Shown here in pieces: positions 37,001-45,895 of a stretch of DNA of 64,000 bases. The stretch is from Undaria pinnatifida (taxonomy: Eukaryota > Sar > Phaeophyceae > Laminariales > Alariaceae). Position 1 is the stretch's first letter. Each line of letters opens with the position of its first letter. Where the stretch lies: the NCBI GenBank assembly GCA_012845835.1, contig JABAKD010000023.1:5934137-5998136 (forward strand), given 5' to 3'. The translations under genes and the position numbers were made by a program. The notes below the pieces were generated by a model. That model saw only the letters and a list, made by a program, of their open reading frames with translations, did no database searches and was not told the DNA's origin.

Positions 37001-40000
37001 CATGTTGGGTAGGGCTCTGATCCGGTGGACCTATTATTGGAAGTGATCCCGAACATGCGGCGGAACAAACAATTACCATAGGTACGGAAAGTAACGCGTT
37101 TTTCCTCCTGCCCAAATCAGGACTGTTTATATGTTGGATACCAGTAAGACGCCCCCACACTACATATATCGAATGACTGAGGGCTAGCGGGGGGTCTAAC
37201 CATCCATGTGCCTAACGCTTTTAATTCATGAAGCATTGTCGAGTAAGTAGCCTCCTTTCGACACCAATACTTCAACAGTGAACTTTCAATTTTTCCATCA
37301 TTACCGATCCTCCGGTTCCGTGGTTAAGTTTTACAGACCTGTGTAGTTGCTTCCAGTAATCATTTTTCTCCACCCCGCCCCTGTGGCCATCGTCACGTGT
37401 GCGCCGCGGGTTATGCTGTCGTGTTATGATGGCTACCTTCTTCTTCTCACTGTTGTTGTTACCATATGTTCACAGCGGGTACTGCCATTGCCCTAAGACG
37501 GCTGCCTTCCTCTTCCGTGTATGTCTGCTGGACGGATGTACAATGTAGAGCGTTCGCTACGCCGCGTTATCATTCAAGGTCTAGAAATATTGCGGAGAAG
37601 TTGCATTTTATTGTACGTACTATCTAGCCTTTTGTGAGCACCTGGGGCATGGATACACGTACATCATGTGTGGACCGTGATAGACATAACCGATTGACGT
37701 GCTGAGAGCACGAGGAAACGGGTCGTGACTGAAGGTTCTACAGCAGGGAAGGAAGATGACTGAGATATTTGCCCTGACTATGCCAGGTTGTGGGTGCCAA
37801 CCTCGTATTGCGGCTTTAGGCTGAACACGTACATCATCAGATGCGGTTAACGAGAAGCTTCGCCACGATTAAGAGGAACTGTTGGCGACGGTGGAGAACG
37901 AGGTCCTGGTATATCCCCACACTACGTGAGGCATACCCGTATAGCTCTGAGTTTTCGGGATAGCGTGGCTGTATTTATGTCACTTTAAGGCGATCTACAG
38001 CACGGGTTCTCGTACAAACTCGTCCGGCGCACTCCGACGCGCTTCCGAGATCATATTCGACCATGATATGCGACTGAATTCCGCCCTGCCTTAGTCGCTG
38101 AAGTCGCGCAGGACTAAGACGAAGCTGCACAACCCAAGGAATAACGAATACGTTCTGCTCAATACAAACTACTGTGTGACATTTAGTTTGAGATTTCAAA
38201 CCAACTACGTAAGAGAATACGATCACGGTGATCCGTACAGCGTTTATCCTGCGCCAAACACACTCAACGTTCGTCGATGGCTGGCTGTCGGCAGTGGGTG
38301 CATACGCAAAACTTATTAATCAAGATTGAATGATACTTGTTTACTCGAAAGTCGTTGTACCCCTGCGATGGGCGAAGAATACCGGGCACTTGCGTACTAC
38401 AGTAAGTACTAGAGAACATATACAACGGGTTGTCACGTGCTGTGCTTTGAAAAAAAGTTATTCCGACATTGACGGCAAAGTAACGCCCTCGAACAATTCG
38501 AAACCTCAACAACCATCTCTTACCCCCGAAGTCAGCAGCATTCCGCCCGAAGTACGTGATGCCGTCGATGTAGATATCTGAGCGGTCGGCGGCAATGGCA
38601 CCTGCGTATCCATAAAGAAGAGAAAATTCTAGCAATTTTGACGCGCGCTACAATAGAGGTGAACCACGTTTTTTCTGAGGTTCCTCGGTTCGGGAGCTCA
38701 AGGCCTCTTATCAAAAACCCGACTTGGAGAAAATTAAAACTGGTGACCGGATGAACAACCTCATCGCCTAGGTACACAACGAGGATCGTTGTATAAAATT
38801 TCCATTTTTCGACGATTTAGGGCTAAGCAACCCCGGCATTAAGAAACCGTTTCAGCCGAAAACTGCCACCTCTATTATCGAAGCATGCGTCTGTTTTGCT
38901 TGAGAGAAAGATATGCAACGGAATCGACAACAGGCCCCACGACCGCCCATCCAGATCACGCATATACAAGGTATCACGGAGAGAGCAAAAGTACACGGCA
39001 TGATACGGCGCAAAAGGACCTGAGAACTTAACACGTAACGTTTTCGTCGCCTGGTGATTTTGGGGCCCATGCATAGCGATCCAAAAAATGACGATAGCGG
39101 TGTTTTTGAAAGCGTCTGTCAGTGGCGTCAGCGCGTAGCTGTACAAGTACGATCACGCTGTACGCCCGTCCCGTCCGAGCATTTTTCACTTGCTGTCGTT
39201 CGGGCGCAGATTTTCAGCCGATTTTATCCTCATCATAAAATCAGCCGCCGACGCATCAGCGGTGATTTTTCGTCGCTAATTTTCCCCTCTTAAGCGTATG
39301 ACGTCTCAAAGGAGTCAACCTTTCTATGATATGTGCATGACAACCTAAACTTCCGATACATTTCCGCTCCTTGTAGTGTTTTATTGGGTCCTTTCGTGGA
39401 AATTCTCGGGCTATTGTAGGACACCTCGTTGTGGTAGTGGACGCGGTTGAGCAGGGAAACGCAAGGTTTGACATTCTTGTCGCAAGCGAGCGTAGAATAA
39501 AATACCAGGTACCTGGTATCCCATAAATCGTTGGCTCACCTCCTTCTGAGCACTTGTTGTTCGTGAAATCGCAGCCGAACACGTACAAGGAACTAGAAGA
39601 CTTCACCTCCACTGCACCGCCGTCATATTCTGAGAGCCCCCCCTCAAGGTGCAAGTAGTGGAGGGCTAGAGTGGACATGTTCGTCACCAAGAAAATGCCT
39701 GTTGTTTCTCCAGCATCGATTACCGCGTGATCATCACTGGTGCTGTCCGACGTTGTGCCATGAGACCCAGTGACAGTCACATTTTTTCGACCGGATATCT
39801 CAATCCTCTGGTCAATCTGCAGGCGGCCGTTCCAGGTAACGTCAAAGACACCTTCACCAGTGCACCTCAGCGCGTCGACAAACTCGCGAACGTCGTCGAC
39901 TGATGTCAAGTTGACTGAAACAATGCCAGGTGGGCACGAGTCTGCGTGTGCCGATGAGGCAAGGGTGACTGCCGACGCAGCCATAATCGAAATCATGACG

Positions 40001-40011
40001 TCAATTTTCAT
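16774..40011 (-). CDS. Beta-helix / Cys-rich / polytopic membrane protein, 8-exon gene (whole locus)
   Basis: Eight exons, in transcript order: 40011-39540, 38601-38524, 36901-36821, 34296-33976, 33436-33240, 31762-31480, 20958-20668 and 17867-16774. Every intron is GT-AG and the joined length is 2817 nt, exactly 939 codons with stop, with no internal stop in the pieces. The 938-residue product has a signal peptide, then GGAI/GAIY beta-helix coils (about residues 75-365), a cysteine-rich GYYRP...CSEGYSPG segment (about 390-505) and about eight hydrophobic helices from residue 506 to 876. It is probably a secretory-pathway or surface receptor-like protein with an extracellular beta-helix. Ligand and function are unknown. 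The architecture matches GCC2/GCC3-type multi-pass families I associate with stramenopiles (from memory, not searched). Missed small exons in the long introns cannot be excluded, but none is needed to keep frame. Confidence 0.85.
19361..19643. mobile_element. MITE family C
   Basis: The left end TGATCGACCCAAGCCACGGT and the complement of the right end TGATCGACCAAGGCTACGAT form terminal repeats of about 25 bp running into G-runs. The element is about 283 bp and lies in intron 7. The right end keeps the CTACGATAG core seen in families A and B. Confidence 0.55.
20341..20578 (-). mobile_element. MITE family B, copy 3 (decayed ends)
   Basis: It shares CCCGACACGAGGAACGG, CGAACGATGACGTCGGCGTG and GGCAAGGGGCACCGTA with the copy at 25.9 kb. 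The ends are eroded (GATTCTACCATGCCCCCC and GGGGCTACCTCAC). It lies in intron 7, 90 bp past exon 7. Confidence 0.65.
20668..20958 (-). CDS. Exon 7: Cys-rich end and first membrane helices
   Basis: Acceptor AATACAG|ATTGT, donor TTTTCAG|GTATGA, phase 1-1, 291 nt (residues about 478-574). It begins YCATCSEGYSPGLDYSC and RLCSERDKWRA, closing the cysteine-rich domain. A hydrophobic helix follows from MAVASAVALGFLLATTAIL, then a basic loop (KRRW) and ALPLTAIKIVVVVWQIFS. A MITE (20,341-20,578) sits 90 bp past the donor, in intron 7. Confidence 0.82.
21321..21622 (-). mobile_element. tRNA-derived SINE, copy 1
   Basis: Same family on the minus strand, with head GCCATGGTGGCGAATAAAG, B-box-like GTGAGTTCGAATCCCCC and a T-run at 21,321-21,330 representing the A tail. 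The head side is followed by CAGCGAG (21623-21629), matching the target repeat of the copy at 27.2 kb, so the two are the same ancestral insertion duplicated with its host repeat. The tail-side flank is unrelated: homology with the 27-kb copy stops at the tail. Confidence 0.7.
22150..23340 (+). repeat. Tandem array of about 180-bp units with CCAAT motifs, array 1
   Basis: Units share GTGCGGAGTGGTGTCGACCC, a CCCCGGTTTGTT/GAT core, GGTATGG, GGGACCCTAT and a spacer with AACCAATCAGCGA-type sequence. Recurrences of the last motif at about 22,625, 22,790, 23,000 and 23,180 give a period of roughly 170-205 bp. Short open frames through the units (for example DPGEVGFRPRF) follow the repeat, not a gene. 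Confidence 0.6.
24075..24345 (+). repeat. GATCGAAG element, copy with full left part
   Basis: It starts ATTATAAAAATTAAAATACA, then CCAGCTGTGAGATCGAAGAT, TTTGCAAGCTGTGTGTGATA, TAAGGATATAGGTCGGCGAC, CTACAGTGTAGCTATCAGGG, GTGCGCGGAAACTATAAAAC and CTGACAGCTGTG, and runs into poly-G at 24,362. It serves as the reference for the family. Confidence 0.65.
24362..24478 (+). repeat. Poly-G / G-cluster tract
   Basis: Runs of 7-16 G separated by single T, A or C or short spacers. A second tract is at 24,610-24,712. Both lie in intron 6, where the transcript (minus strand) carries C-runs. The proline- and glycine-rich open frames through them are artefacts of composition. Confidence 0.85.
25270..25640 (-). 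repeat. Dispersed element with tRNA-like 3' half
   Basis: The minus strand contains ACACGGCCTCGAAAGGCCTG, a hairpin GGAGTCACGCGCCTCCGATC, CTGCTCAATTGGCAAACCTG (A-box-like) and GTCGTGGGTTCAAATCCCAC followed by ATCCGCC, a well-formed T arm and acceptor strand. The matching 5' acceptor strand is absent. The first part is shared with 54,525-54,785 in the opposite orientation. Confidence 0.55.
25932..26172 (-). mobile_element. MITE family B, copy 2
   Basis: Inverted copy of the element at 3,541-3,783. It starts TGATTCTACGATAGCCCCCC and ends GGGGGGCTACCGTAGAACCA. Internal matches include CACGAGGAAGG, GAACGATGACGTCAGGGTGG and GGAGATACGGCCTGGAGC. It lies in intron 6. Confidence 0.7.
27188..27499 (-). 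mobile_element. tRNA-derived SINE, copy 2, with 7-bp TSD
   Basis: On the minus strand it starts CCCCGGTGGCGTATGAGGTT (A-box-like) and has a B-box-like GTGAGTTTGAATC about 50 bp further. It ends in an A-rich tail (GCCAAAAAAACAAAAGC). The direct repeat CAGTGAG flanks it (27181-27187 and 27500-27506). The related repeat at 35,211-35,895 has a single AGTGAG at the same place with no insert, an empty site. Pol III transcription from the internal boxes is expected for such elements (family knowledge). Confidence 0.8.
28040..29270 (+). repeat. Tandem array of about 180-bp units with CCAAT motifs, array 2
   Basis: Counterpart of the array at 22,150-23,340 with the same unit order. CCAATCAGCGATAAGCCAAT (28,660) and ACCAATCAGCGACTTGCCAA (28,872) show the spacer motif, and GTGTCGACCCGAGAAAGTTC (28,925) shows the unit start. 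The order of units is kept between arrays, so the array was duplicated as a block rather than expanded twice. Confidence 0.6.
29954..29985. repeat. Perfect 32-bp palindrome
   Basis: GCATGGGTGCCGGCAT is followed immediately by its reverse complement. It lies at the right end of the 3-kb unit. The equivalent site in copy 1 (about 24,016-24,047) is an imperfect version with mismatches in the left arm. Confidence 0.85.
30880..31072 (+). repeat. TTG microsatellite with GTTGTTGCTGTATG minisatellite
   Basis: First about six GTTGTTGCTGTATG-type units (30,880-30,955), then about 25 uninterrupted TTG triplets, then interrupted TTG/TCG. It lies in intron 6, about 400 bp downstream of exon 6 in the direction of transcription. 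Confidence 0.9.
31480..31762 (-). CDS. Exon 6: cysteine-rich (GCC2/GCC3-like) segment
   Basis: Acceptor CAACAG|GATAAT (phase 0), donor GCAT|GTGAGG (phase 1), 283 nt. Motifs include VCKGCSADKTAIPDG, a CKELPKG segment, then AAGYYRPFVWVEDMLECY, ACTGG and YCAIGYQGA. The GYYRP...C...C spacing is that of extracellular EGF/ephrin-receptor-like GCC repeats. The split codon T|AT with exon 7 restores GYQGA-YC, the expected continuation, so the very long intron 6 reads as a true intron rather than a gene boundary. Confidence 0.8.
33240..33436 (-). CDS. Exon 5: last beta-helix coils
   Basis: The acceptor GTAACAG|GGACT joins in phase 1 to exon 4, giving ...NYA-R-TSGGAIYLAG. Two further coils follow (VYSSNFTANRAGDEGMA and VRFGNVGFWGNALYC), then CPLGQYATYESL. 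Donor TTG|GTGAGA leaves in phase 0. The CPLGQY element probably marks the end of the beta-helix and the start of the cysteine-rich region. Intron 4 upstream is only 539 bp, the shortest of the gene. Confidence 0.8.
33976..34296 (-). CDS. Exon 4: four beta-helix coils (107 residues)
   Basis: Acceptor TCGGCAG|GTGCGA, donor GCAA|GTAAGT, phase 1-1, 321 nt. Four consecutive coils are visible, starting GAIFSAGRS, GGAIFFDEPNE, GGAIYMASPAY and GGAIYLYDEAG. Each closes with an FxxN-x-A type turn (FTGNAAQ, FTSNTAD, FEDNTAT, FYGNYA). These are right-handed beta-helix (pectate-lyase-like / polymorphic membrane protein-like) repeats. The open frame extends further upstream to 34525, but that part lies before the acceptor and lacks coil motifs. 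Confidence 0.85.
35211..35895 (+). repeat. 3-kb dispersed unit, copy 3 (partial, empty SINE site)
   Basis: This matches 26,938-27,187 joined directly to 27,500-27,880: CGAGAAGACTCTTTGGAGAA, CTGCTGATTGAGAATCTC, AGTGAGTTATATAGAGCC, CGGTGGTCTAGTGG and GACCCCGGATCTGAG. It ends before the 180-bp array. It lies in intron 3 of the beta-helix gene. It preserves the state before the SINE insertion seen in copy 2. Confidence 0.7.
36821..36901 (-). CDS. Exon 3: single beta-helix coil (27 residues)
   Basis: The exon lies between acceptor GAAACAG|GTGCT and donor GGCG|GTGAGA, 81 nt, phase 1-1. It encodes GAIYAYGSRIDINGRAQF followed by VDNSASENGG, the canonical coil pattern with an Asn-x-Ala near the turn. 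It has no ATG-initiated reading frame of its own, so simple ORF finding misses it. It is recognised only by the repeat motif and the matching splice phase. Confidence 0.8.
38524..38601 (-). CDS. Exon 2: single beta-helix coil (26 residues)
   Basis: Acceptor ACGCAG|GTGCC and donor GGGG|GTAAGAG bound a 78-nt, phase 1-1 exon. It encodes one coil beginning GAIAADRSDIYIDG and ending RNAADFGG. The leading Gly codon is split across the junction with exon 1, so each coil starts G-[GA]-I. A short MITE (about 38,640-38,891) lies immediately upstream of this exon, inside intron 1. Confidence 0.8.
38640..38891 (+). mobile_element. MITE family A, copy 4
   Basis: GACGCGCGCTACAATAGAGG ... CCTCTATTATCGAAGCATGC, with CGCCTAGGTACACAACGAGG inside. 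It lies in intron 1 of the beta-helix gene, 38 bp from exon 2. Confidence 0.65.
39540..40011 (-). CDS. Exon 1: signal peptide and first beta-helix coils
   Basis: The start ATG at 40011 follows GCAGCACC, giving A at -3, and is preceded by a GTG that would add only four residues. Residues 1-28 form a signal peptide: a hydrophobic MISIMAASAVTLASSAHA core with likely cleavage near AHA. Downstream come a Cys pair, an N-terminal cap and the first coils, with motifs TVTGSHG, HYLHLEGG and DGGAVEVKSSSSLYVFGC, typical of parallel beta-helix strands. The exon ends ...SEGG at donor G|GTGAGC (intron base 39539) in phase 1. The region just upstream holds a C-rich run on the coding strand (about 40,088-40,100). 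No TATA box was recognised. Confidence 0.85.
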
Positions 40012-40229
40012 GGTGCTGCCCACACCTATACACAGGGGAAGAGTACAGTCGTTGTCGGAGACAACTATTCGCGACAGTCCAGGGTTGGGGGGGGGGCGGG
40101 AGGGAGGACAGGCGCTACTTCTTGGTTAGGTGTGATATGGGTTGCACGTTAATTTTCTTCCAAGTTATTCCTTGAGGTACAAGGAGGTCTTTGAGCGAGG
40201 GCCCTCGGAATGTGTACGTGGTATCCCTA

Positions 40230-40510
40230 TCTATCATCGTAACACGAGTGTCTCAGCGAAAACTGCTTGCGCCTGCAGTGAATAGCACCGGATTGGAAGT
40301 AACGAAAGGATTTTACGACATACAACAATATATACCTGGTGATAGCTACACTGTAGTTGCAAGGGGAGTCGCCGACCTAAATTCTTGATGAAGACACCCA
40401 ACCCGTAATACGCGCAATCGGAGTCACAAACAGCTTGCAAAGATGAGTTTCGACAATATATTTGATCTCACAGCTGGAGTGTATTTTAATTTTTATAATA
40501 TACATACCTG
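40230..40510 (-). repeat. GATCGAAG element
   Basis: Reverse-oriented family member: TAGCTACACTGTAGTTGCAA, GGGAGTCGCCGACCTAAATT, GCAAAGATGAGTTTCGACAA and CACAGCTGGAGTGTATTTTA. It lies just upstream of the beta-helix gene start. Confidence 0.6.
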
Positions 40511-40899
40511 GTAGCTTCTGTTAGGCTGCTGTTCACTTAATAGACAGATATTCAGCCATGATTGTTCGATTATACAGCAGGTGCACCAACACGACTGAGG
40601 TCCCTAATGGTTGCGTATAGTGACATCACTCGCGTAAATAGTTATATATGTCAAATGATGTGTATCATGGCCGATAGCTCGGTGACACCAGCAGCGATTA
40701 TTACACTAGGCGATCTCCAAAGAAGGTATAGCGAGGTATGGAGCAGCAAGACCAACTCAACAGCATATCATACATACATGTGACATCAAACCTTCTAGAA
40801 AAATAAACATTACCAGGCGGGTGATATAAAGGGGTGTCTTCTTGCTGCAACCGTCAATACGTACCCTTTACGGGTTTGTAGTTTCCGCGCACATATTGA

Positions 40900-41460
40900 A
40901 ATGCTCGCCCCTCCGCCCGCCCCCCCCGATCCCTCTTGTTCAAACGCCCCACCTGAAATCAATATATTTCAGAGTAGTAAACACTACTAGCCAGCTGATA
41001 TCATCTCATTATCCGTCTAGCCATCCATGCCGTAGCGCCAACTCATCTCCGCCCTCCCCTCCCCCCCCGCCCTTTCTTTCCCCGTCCTGTTCGTTCAAAC
41101 GCCCCACTTACAATCAAAATCAGCCAGAGTAATAAACACTTCTAAGCAATTGATATCACGTCATTATCTTCTAGCCATCTATGACGTAGCTTTCATTCAT
41201 CCCCCCTCCCCCCCCCTCCAACGCCCCCTCCTTCCCCACACCACGAACGATCGCCCAGACCCAGCACCGCGCGTATAGCAAGCCCCTACATATATGATTA
41301 ATACGCGCGATCGGAGGATCACACAAAATGTTGCGAACATCAGTGTCGACCAAATCCTCGATCTCATAGCTGGAGTATATTTAAATATTATATGTGACCT
41401 AAACCTCTTGCCCCCCCCCCCCCTCCCCTACCCCCCCCCCCCCCCCCCCCGCCCCATTTT
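40900..41460 (+). repeat. C-rich low-complexity region
   Basis: Several C-runs of 7 to 20 bases (41,060-41,075, 41,200-41,225, 41,410-41,455) alternate with diverged units containing ATAATAAACACTT and CCCCTACAT. The same unit text reappears at 41,580-41,700 and 45,290-45,400 (CCCCAACGCC, CGCCTAGACCTAGCACCACG). Confidence 0.75.
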
Positions 41461-41779
41461 TTCTTTTCTTTTTTCTTGCTTTTTCTCGCTTGAACGACCG
41501 ACCTAATATCGAAATCTGCCAGAGTAATAAACACTTGCCACGCCCTGGATATCGCTTGGTTATTTTTAAGAGCCGTCCGTACCGCTGCTGCATTTCCCAC
41601 CCACCCCCGCCCCCAACGCCACCTGCTTCCCCACCACCCGCACAATCGCCTAGACCTAGCACCACGCGTATAGCAAACCCCTACATCTATGCGACTTAAA
41701 GCCTTCCCCCCCCCGGACTGATTCTACGATAGCCCCCACAAAAATCAAGCCACATTCTCCCCCCCTCTCCCACAAGAAG

Positions 41780-43165
41780 GATTTATAGTTTCCACGCACA
41801 AATAAACCTGCCCCACCCGTCCCCTCCCCCCCCTTTCCCTCCTCCCGCCCCCCTTTTGATCAAAACCAGGCCCCCACGTCCTTCAAAACTCCGCCCTCCC
41901 CTCACCGGATATTCTGCTTACAGGATTCACTTGATAAACTGATGAATTTCCTTCCACAGCTGTCAGATTTTGTCCCCCTCAGAAACGGGTTATATAGTTT
42001 CCGCGCACAGACTGCCTAACATCACCCTGTTGACCCTGATAGCTACACTGTAGTTGCAAGGGGAATCGCCGACCTATATCCTTAACGAGGACACACAACC
42101 CGTAACACGCGCGATCGGAGTATCACACACAGCTTGCAAAGATGAGTTTCGACAAAATATTCGATCTCACAGCTAGAGTGTATTTCAATTTTCATGATAT
42201 ATCCTTCCAAGTATATATATATTGGTTTATTTCCGAAACCGGCACATTTATCCCCTCAAAATAACGTATAGTTTCCACGCACATATTGAGCTGCCCCACA
42301 CGCCCCACTCCCGCCCCAACCCCCCCCCCCCCCCCAATAATAAACTGGTGCCAAAACCGTCAGATTTATCCCCTTGAAAGGATTATAACTTACATGCACA
42401 AATTGCCCCCCCCCCCCCCCCCCCCCTCCAAACCCGCTCTCTTTTGGTCAAAACCAGGCCCTCACGTCCTTCAAAACTCCGCCCCCCCCCCCTCACCGGT
42501 TATTCGACTTACAAGATTCACTTGATAAAATGATACATTTCCCTCCACAGCTGTCAGATTTTGTCCCCCTCAGAAACGGGTTTTATAGTTTCAGCGCACA
42601 GACTGACTAAAATCACCCTGTTGACCCTGATAGCTACACTGTAGTTGTAAGGGAAGTCGCCGACCTATATCCTTAATGAGGATACACAACTCGTAATGCG
42701 CGCGATCGGAGTATCACACACAGCTTGCAAAGATGAGTTTCGACGAAATCTTCGATCTCACAGCTGTAGTGTATTTTCATTTTTTATAATATATATTGGT
42801 TTCACCAATTTTTATAATATATATATATATATTATGAAAATTATAATACACTCCAGCTGTGAGATCGAAGATTTCGTCGAAACTCATCTTTGCAAGCTGT
42901 GTGTGATACTCCGATCGCGCGCATTACGAGTTGTGTGTCCTCTATATATATTGGTTATATAGTTTCCGCGCACAGACTGACTAACATCACCCTGTTGACC
43001 CCGATGAGCTACACCGTACTTCCACGGGGAGTCGCCGACCTATATCCTTAATGAGGACACACAACCTGTAATAATCCGCGCGATCGGAGTATCACACACA
43101 GCTTGCAAAGATGAGTTCGACAAAATATTCGATCTTACAGCTAGCTTGAGTGTATTCTCATTTTT
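41780..43165. repeat. Cluster of GATCGAAG elements with C-runs and a large inverted repeat
   Basis: Copies at about 41,930-42,210 (-), 42,540-42,795 (-), 42,812-42,945 (+) and 42,955-43,165 (-). The second and third face each other and form arms of over 100 bp around an AT spacer. Poly-C runs (42,310-42,430) separate units. Confidence 0.65.
42678..42945. repeat. Large inverted repeat (arms over 100 bp)
   Basis: The left arm GGATACACAACTCGTAATGC ... CACAGCTGTAGTGTATTTTC and the right arm AATACACTCCAGCTGTGAGA ... GCATTACGAGTTGTGTGTCC are reverse complements with few mismatches, around an AT spacer (42,780-42,840). The strand could fold into a long hairpin. Confidence 0.8.
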
Positions 43166-43437
43166 ATTCAACACATGAAATTTCGATTCACAGTAGTACT
43201 CATGCTCTACGGAAATCAAAACCACCAACACTAACGTCGAAAGAAACAACACCATGTATACTTTCTTGCCCCTATTCACCTCGTATAGTGTATCTCTACA
43301 ACAAGGAGCATCAGATATATGCATTTTGCACGCACCAGGTAGAACCTTTAGGTCCCATCTTCCCCCCTCTACAACCCCATATCCTCCTTTCCTGAGAAAA
43401 AACACTAGAAATCTAAATCTGCCAGACAGAGGTATAA

Positions 43438-43672
43438 GACGTGTGCTACGATAGAGGTGCACCATTTTTTCGGGGGGGGGTTGCGCAATTTGGGAGGTCA
43501 AGGCCTCTCCCAAAACTAGTTTGGATAAAACAAACTGCTAGCAGATGAAAATCCCATGGCCTAGATACACAACACAAGAACCATACAAGACAATGGGCTG
43601 TGCTTCCGACGGTTTTGGGTTAGGGAGCCCCGTCAATCAGAAACCATTTTCGCCAAAAAACGGTATATGAAT
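43438..43672 (+). mobile_element. MITE family A, copy 5 (right end lost)
   Basis: The left terminus GACGTGTGCTACGATAGAGG is intact, the body has CCCATGGCCTAGATACACAAC and TTTTGGGTTAGGGAGCCCCG, and the right terminal repeat is missing. A further isolated left terminus occurs at 32,744-32,760. Confidence 0.65.
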
Positions 43673-44262
43673 ATTATCATCACGGGTTTATGAATATTAT
43701 AAGTCCTTTTATTGCCTGTGATTTTTCTCCTCTCATGAACACGGTCATCTGCAGCGCACATTGGATAGTAGTACTGCTGTGACAGGATTCTGCTGGCAGT
43801 TCGGTAATGTAAGAACGCAACCTGTTATATAGGACGGTTATTTCCCATCTTGATCTATACAATATTCGCCTACAGTAAGATCTGGTACACTGCATGTTGA
43901 GACGAATGTTAGTTTTTACAATTTCCAAGATCGGAAAATCCACCGAAAAGCGGTGTTTCGGTGGGATCTCAGGCTGAGATCGAGACAGGTACTTATTTTC
44001 CAGATGTCTCGGGGATAGACCGCAGATTTGCCCCCGCGCGCACACACGCACAATTTCCGAAGACGCGGCAGCCCCATTGGCCATTTGCCGAGCAGCTGCC
44101 GCTTGACCCTCGCTCACCTCGACCGTCATGGTCTGTAGCGTGCTGTGGCGCTGCAGCGCGATTGTGTATGTTTCGGCATTTCAAAAATCGTACATCCACC
44201 GCTCGAAAAAATGCCAACGAATATTTCGAACATTGCTGTTAGCTTCTGCATCTAAACTGACA

Positions 44263-44350
44263 ATTACCATGCACACTGGTTGGCAATCGTGAGTCGGCAT
44301 CCTGATATTTACACACTAGTTGGCAATCTTAAGTCGGCATCCTAATACTT
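44263..44350 (+). repeat. Short tandem duplication, about 51 bp
   Basis: CACACTGGTTGGCAATCGTG and CACACTAGTTGGCAATCTTA, each followed by AGTCGGCATCCT(G/A)ATA. Confidence 0.7.
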
Positions 44351-45639
44351 AGGCGCCGACACGAATGTCAGAAATATCTATGACCTGGATCGGGATATCA
44401 TACTCTTCCGTTCCCCTTGTCGCCTCGGTAGAGCATGTTGCGAGGCATGCTCTAGCAGGCTTGTAGGAAGTAGGGGGGGTCTTTCTGGCGGGTGTAAGGC
44501 CGGACTCACCCTCAAGGAGTGATACCTTCTTATTGCTGCGAGTGTTCGCGAGCTTAGGTGTGGCGGTAGAGTTGGATTGTACGTGATGCGTTAGGCATGG
44601 TCACCTACGATTCGCGCGTCTTGTTAAGTAGCAGCGGCGGAGCAGCAATGCTTAATCGGGATGCTAGTGTGCGGAGGCGGGCGCCACCACGAGCCACACT
44701 ACGGAGCAATCTCTGTTTGCGGAGGGAACTGCGCCGGCAGGAGGCTGGATTCGACGACGAAGGAGGACGGCGACTGAGCGTCGACCGGCGGGGACGAGAC
44801 GGATTGAACTCTCCCTGACCGAGAACTTATGTTTTTCAGATTAGCACCGCAAGCTGCCAGGAGCATTTCGGCTTTTTTGACGGGGAAGAAGGGGAGCCGA
44901 CTGGAATTGAGCGTCAACGAGAGCAAATAAGTGCGAATGAACGGGTCGAGAGAGCTAAGGCGATGAGGCAACCATGAAGAACCACAGCAGAAGGACGGCA
45001 CACGGAGACCTACGACTCGCACGAACACCATCACCACGAGAGCAGCGACGTATTTTTTCAGGGTTTTTTACTAGGCAGTAGTACAATATGTTGCGAACAT
45101 CAGTGTCGACCAAATCCTTGATTTACATATTATATGTGACCTTAACCTCTTGATAACCCTCCCCCCCCCCGCCGCGCCTTTTTTTCCCCTCACTTCCTCT
45201 TGCCTAAACGCCCCACCTACTATCGAACAAACACTTCCACGCTCTGGATATCGCCTCGTTATGGTTTCAGAGCCGTCCATGCCGCTGCTGCAATGCCCAC
45301 CCACCCCCGCCCCCAACGCCCCCTGCTTCCCCACCACCCGCACCATCGCCTAGACCTAGCACCACGCGTATGGCAAACCCCTACATCTATGCGACCTAAA
45401 GCCCTCCCCCCCCCGCCCCCGCCCCCCCCCCGCCACACCCCCCCCCCCCCTCCCCCACAAGAAATATTTATAGTTTCCACGCACAAATAAACCTGCCCCA
45501 CCCGTCCCCTCCCCCCCCTTTCCCTCCTCCCGCCCCCCTTTTGATCAAAATCAGGCCCCCACGTCCTTAAAAACTCCGCCCTCCCCTCACATGATATTCG
45601 ACCTACGGGATTCACTTGATAAACGGACGCATTTCCTTC

Positions 45640-45895
45640 CACAGCTGTCAGATTTGGTCCCCTTCAGAAACGGGTTTAATAGTTTCCGCGCACAGACTGC
45701 CTAACATCCCCCTGTTGACCCTGATAGCTACACTGTAGTTGCAAGGGGAGTCGCCGACCTATATCCCTAGTGAGGACACACAACCCGTAATACGCGCGAT
45801 CGGAGTATCACACACAGCTTGCAAAGATGAGTTTCGACAAGAAAAATCGATCTTACAGCTGGAGTGTATTGTAATTTTTATAATATGTTACTTAT
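45640..45895 (-). repeat. GATCGAAG element
   Basis: CAGCTGTCAGATTTGGTCCC, TAGTTTCCGCGCACAGACTG, GATAGCTACACTGTAGTTGC and GATGAGTTTCGACAAGAAAA. It is preceded by long C-runs (45,400-45,535). Confidence 0.6.

Noticed and set aside
43040-43513. 157-codon minus-strand frame with a hydrophobic core
   Set aside because: It runs through a MITE at one end and a GATCGAAG element at the other. The hydrophobic middle alone is not enough.
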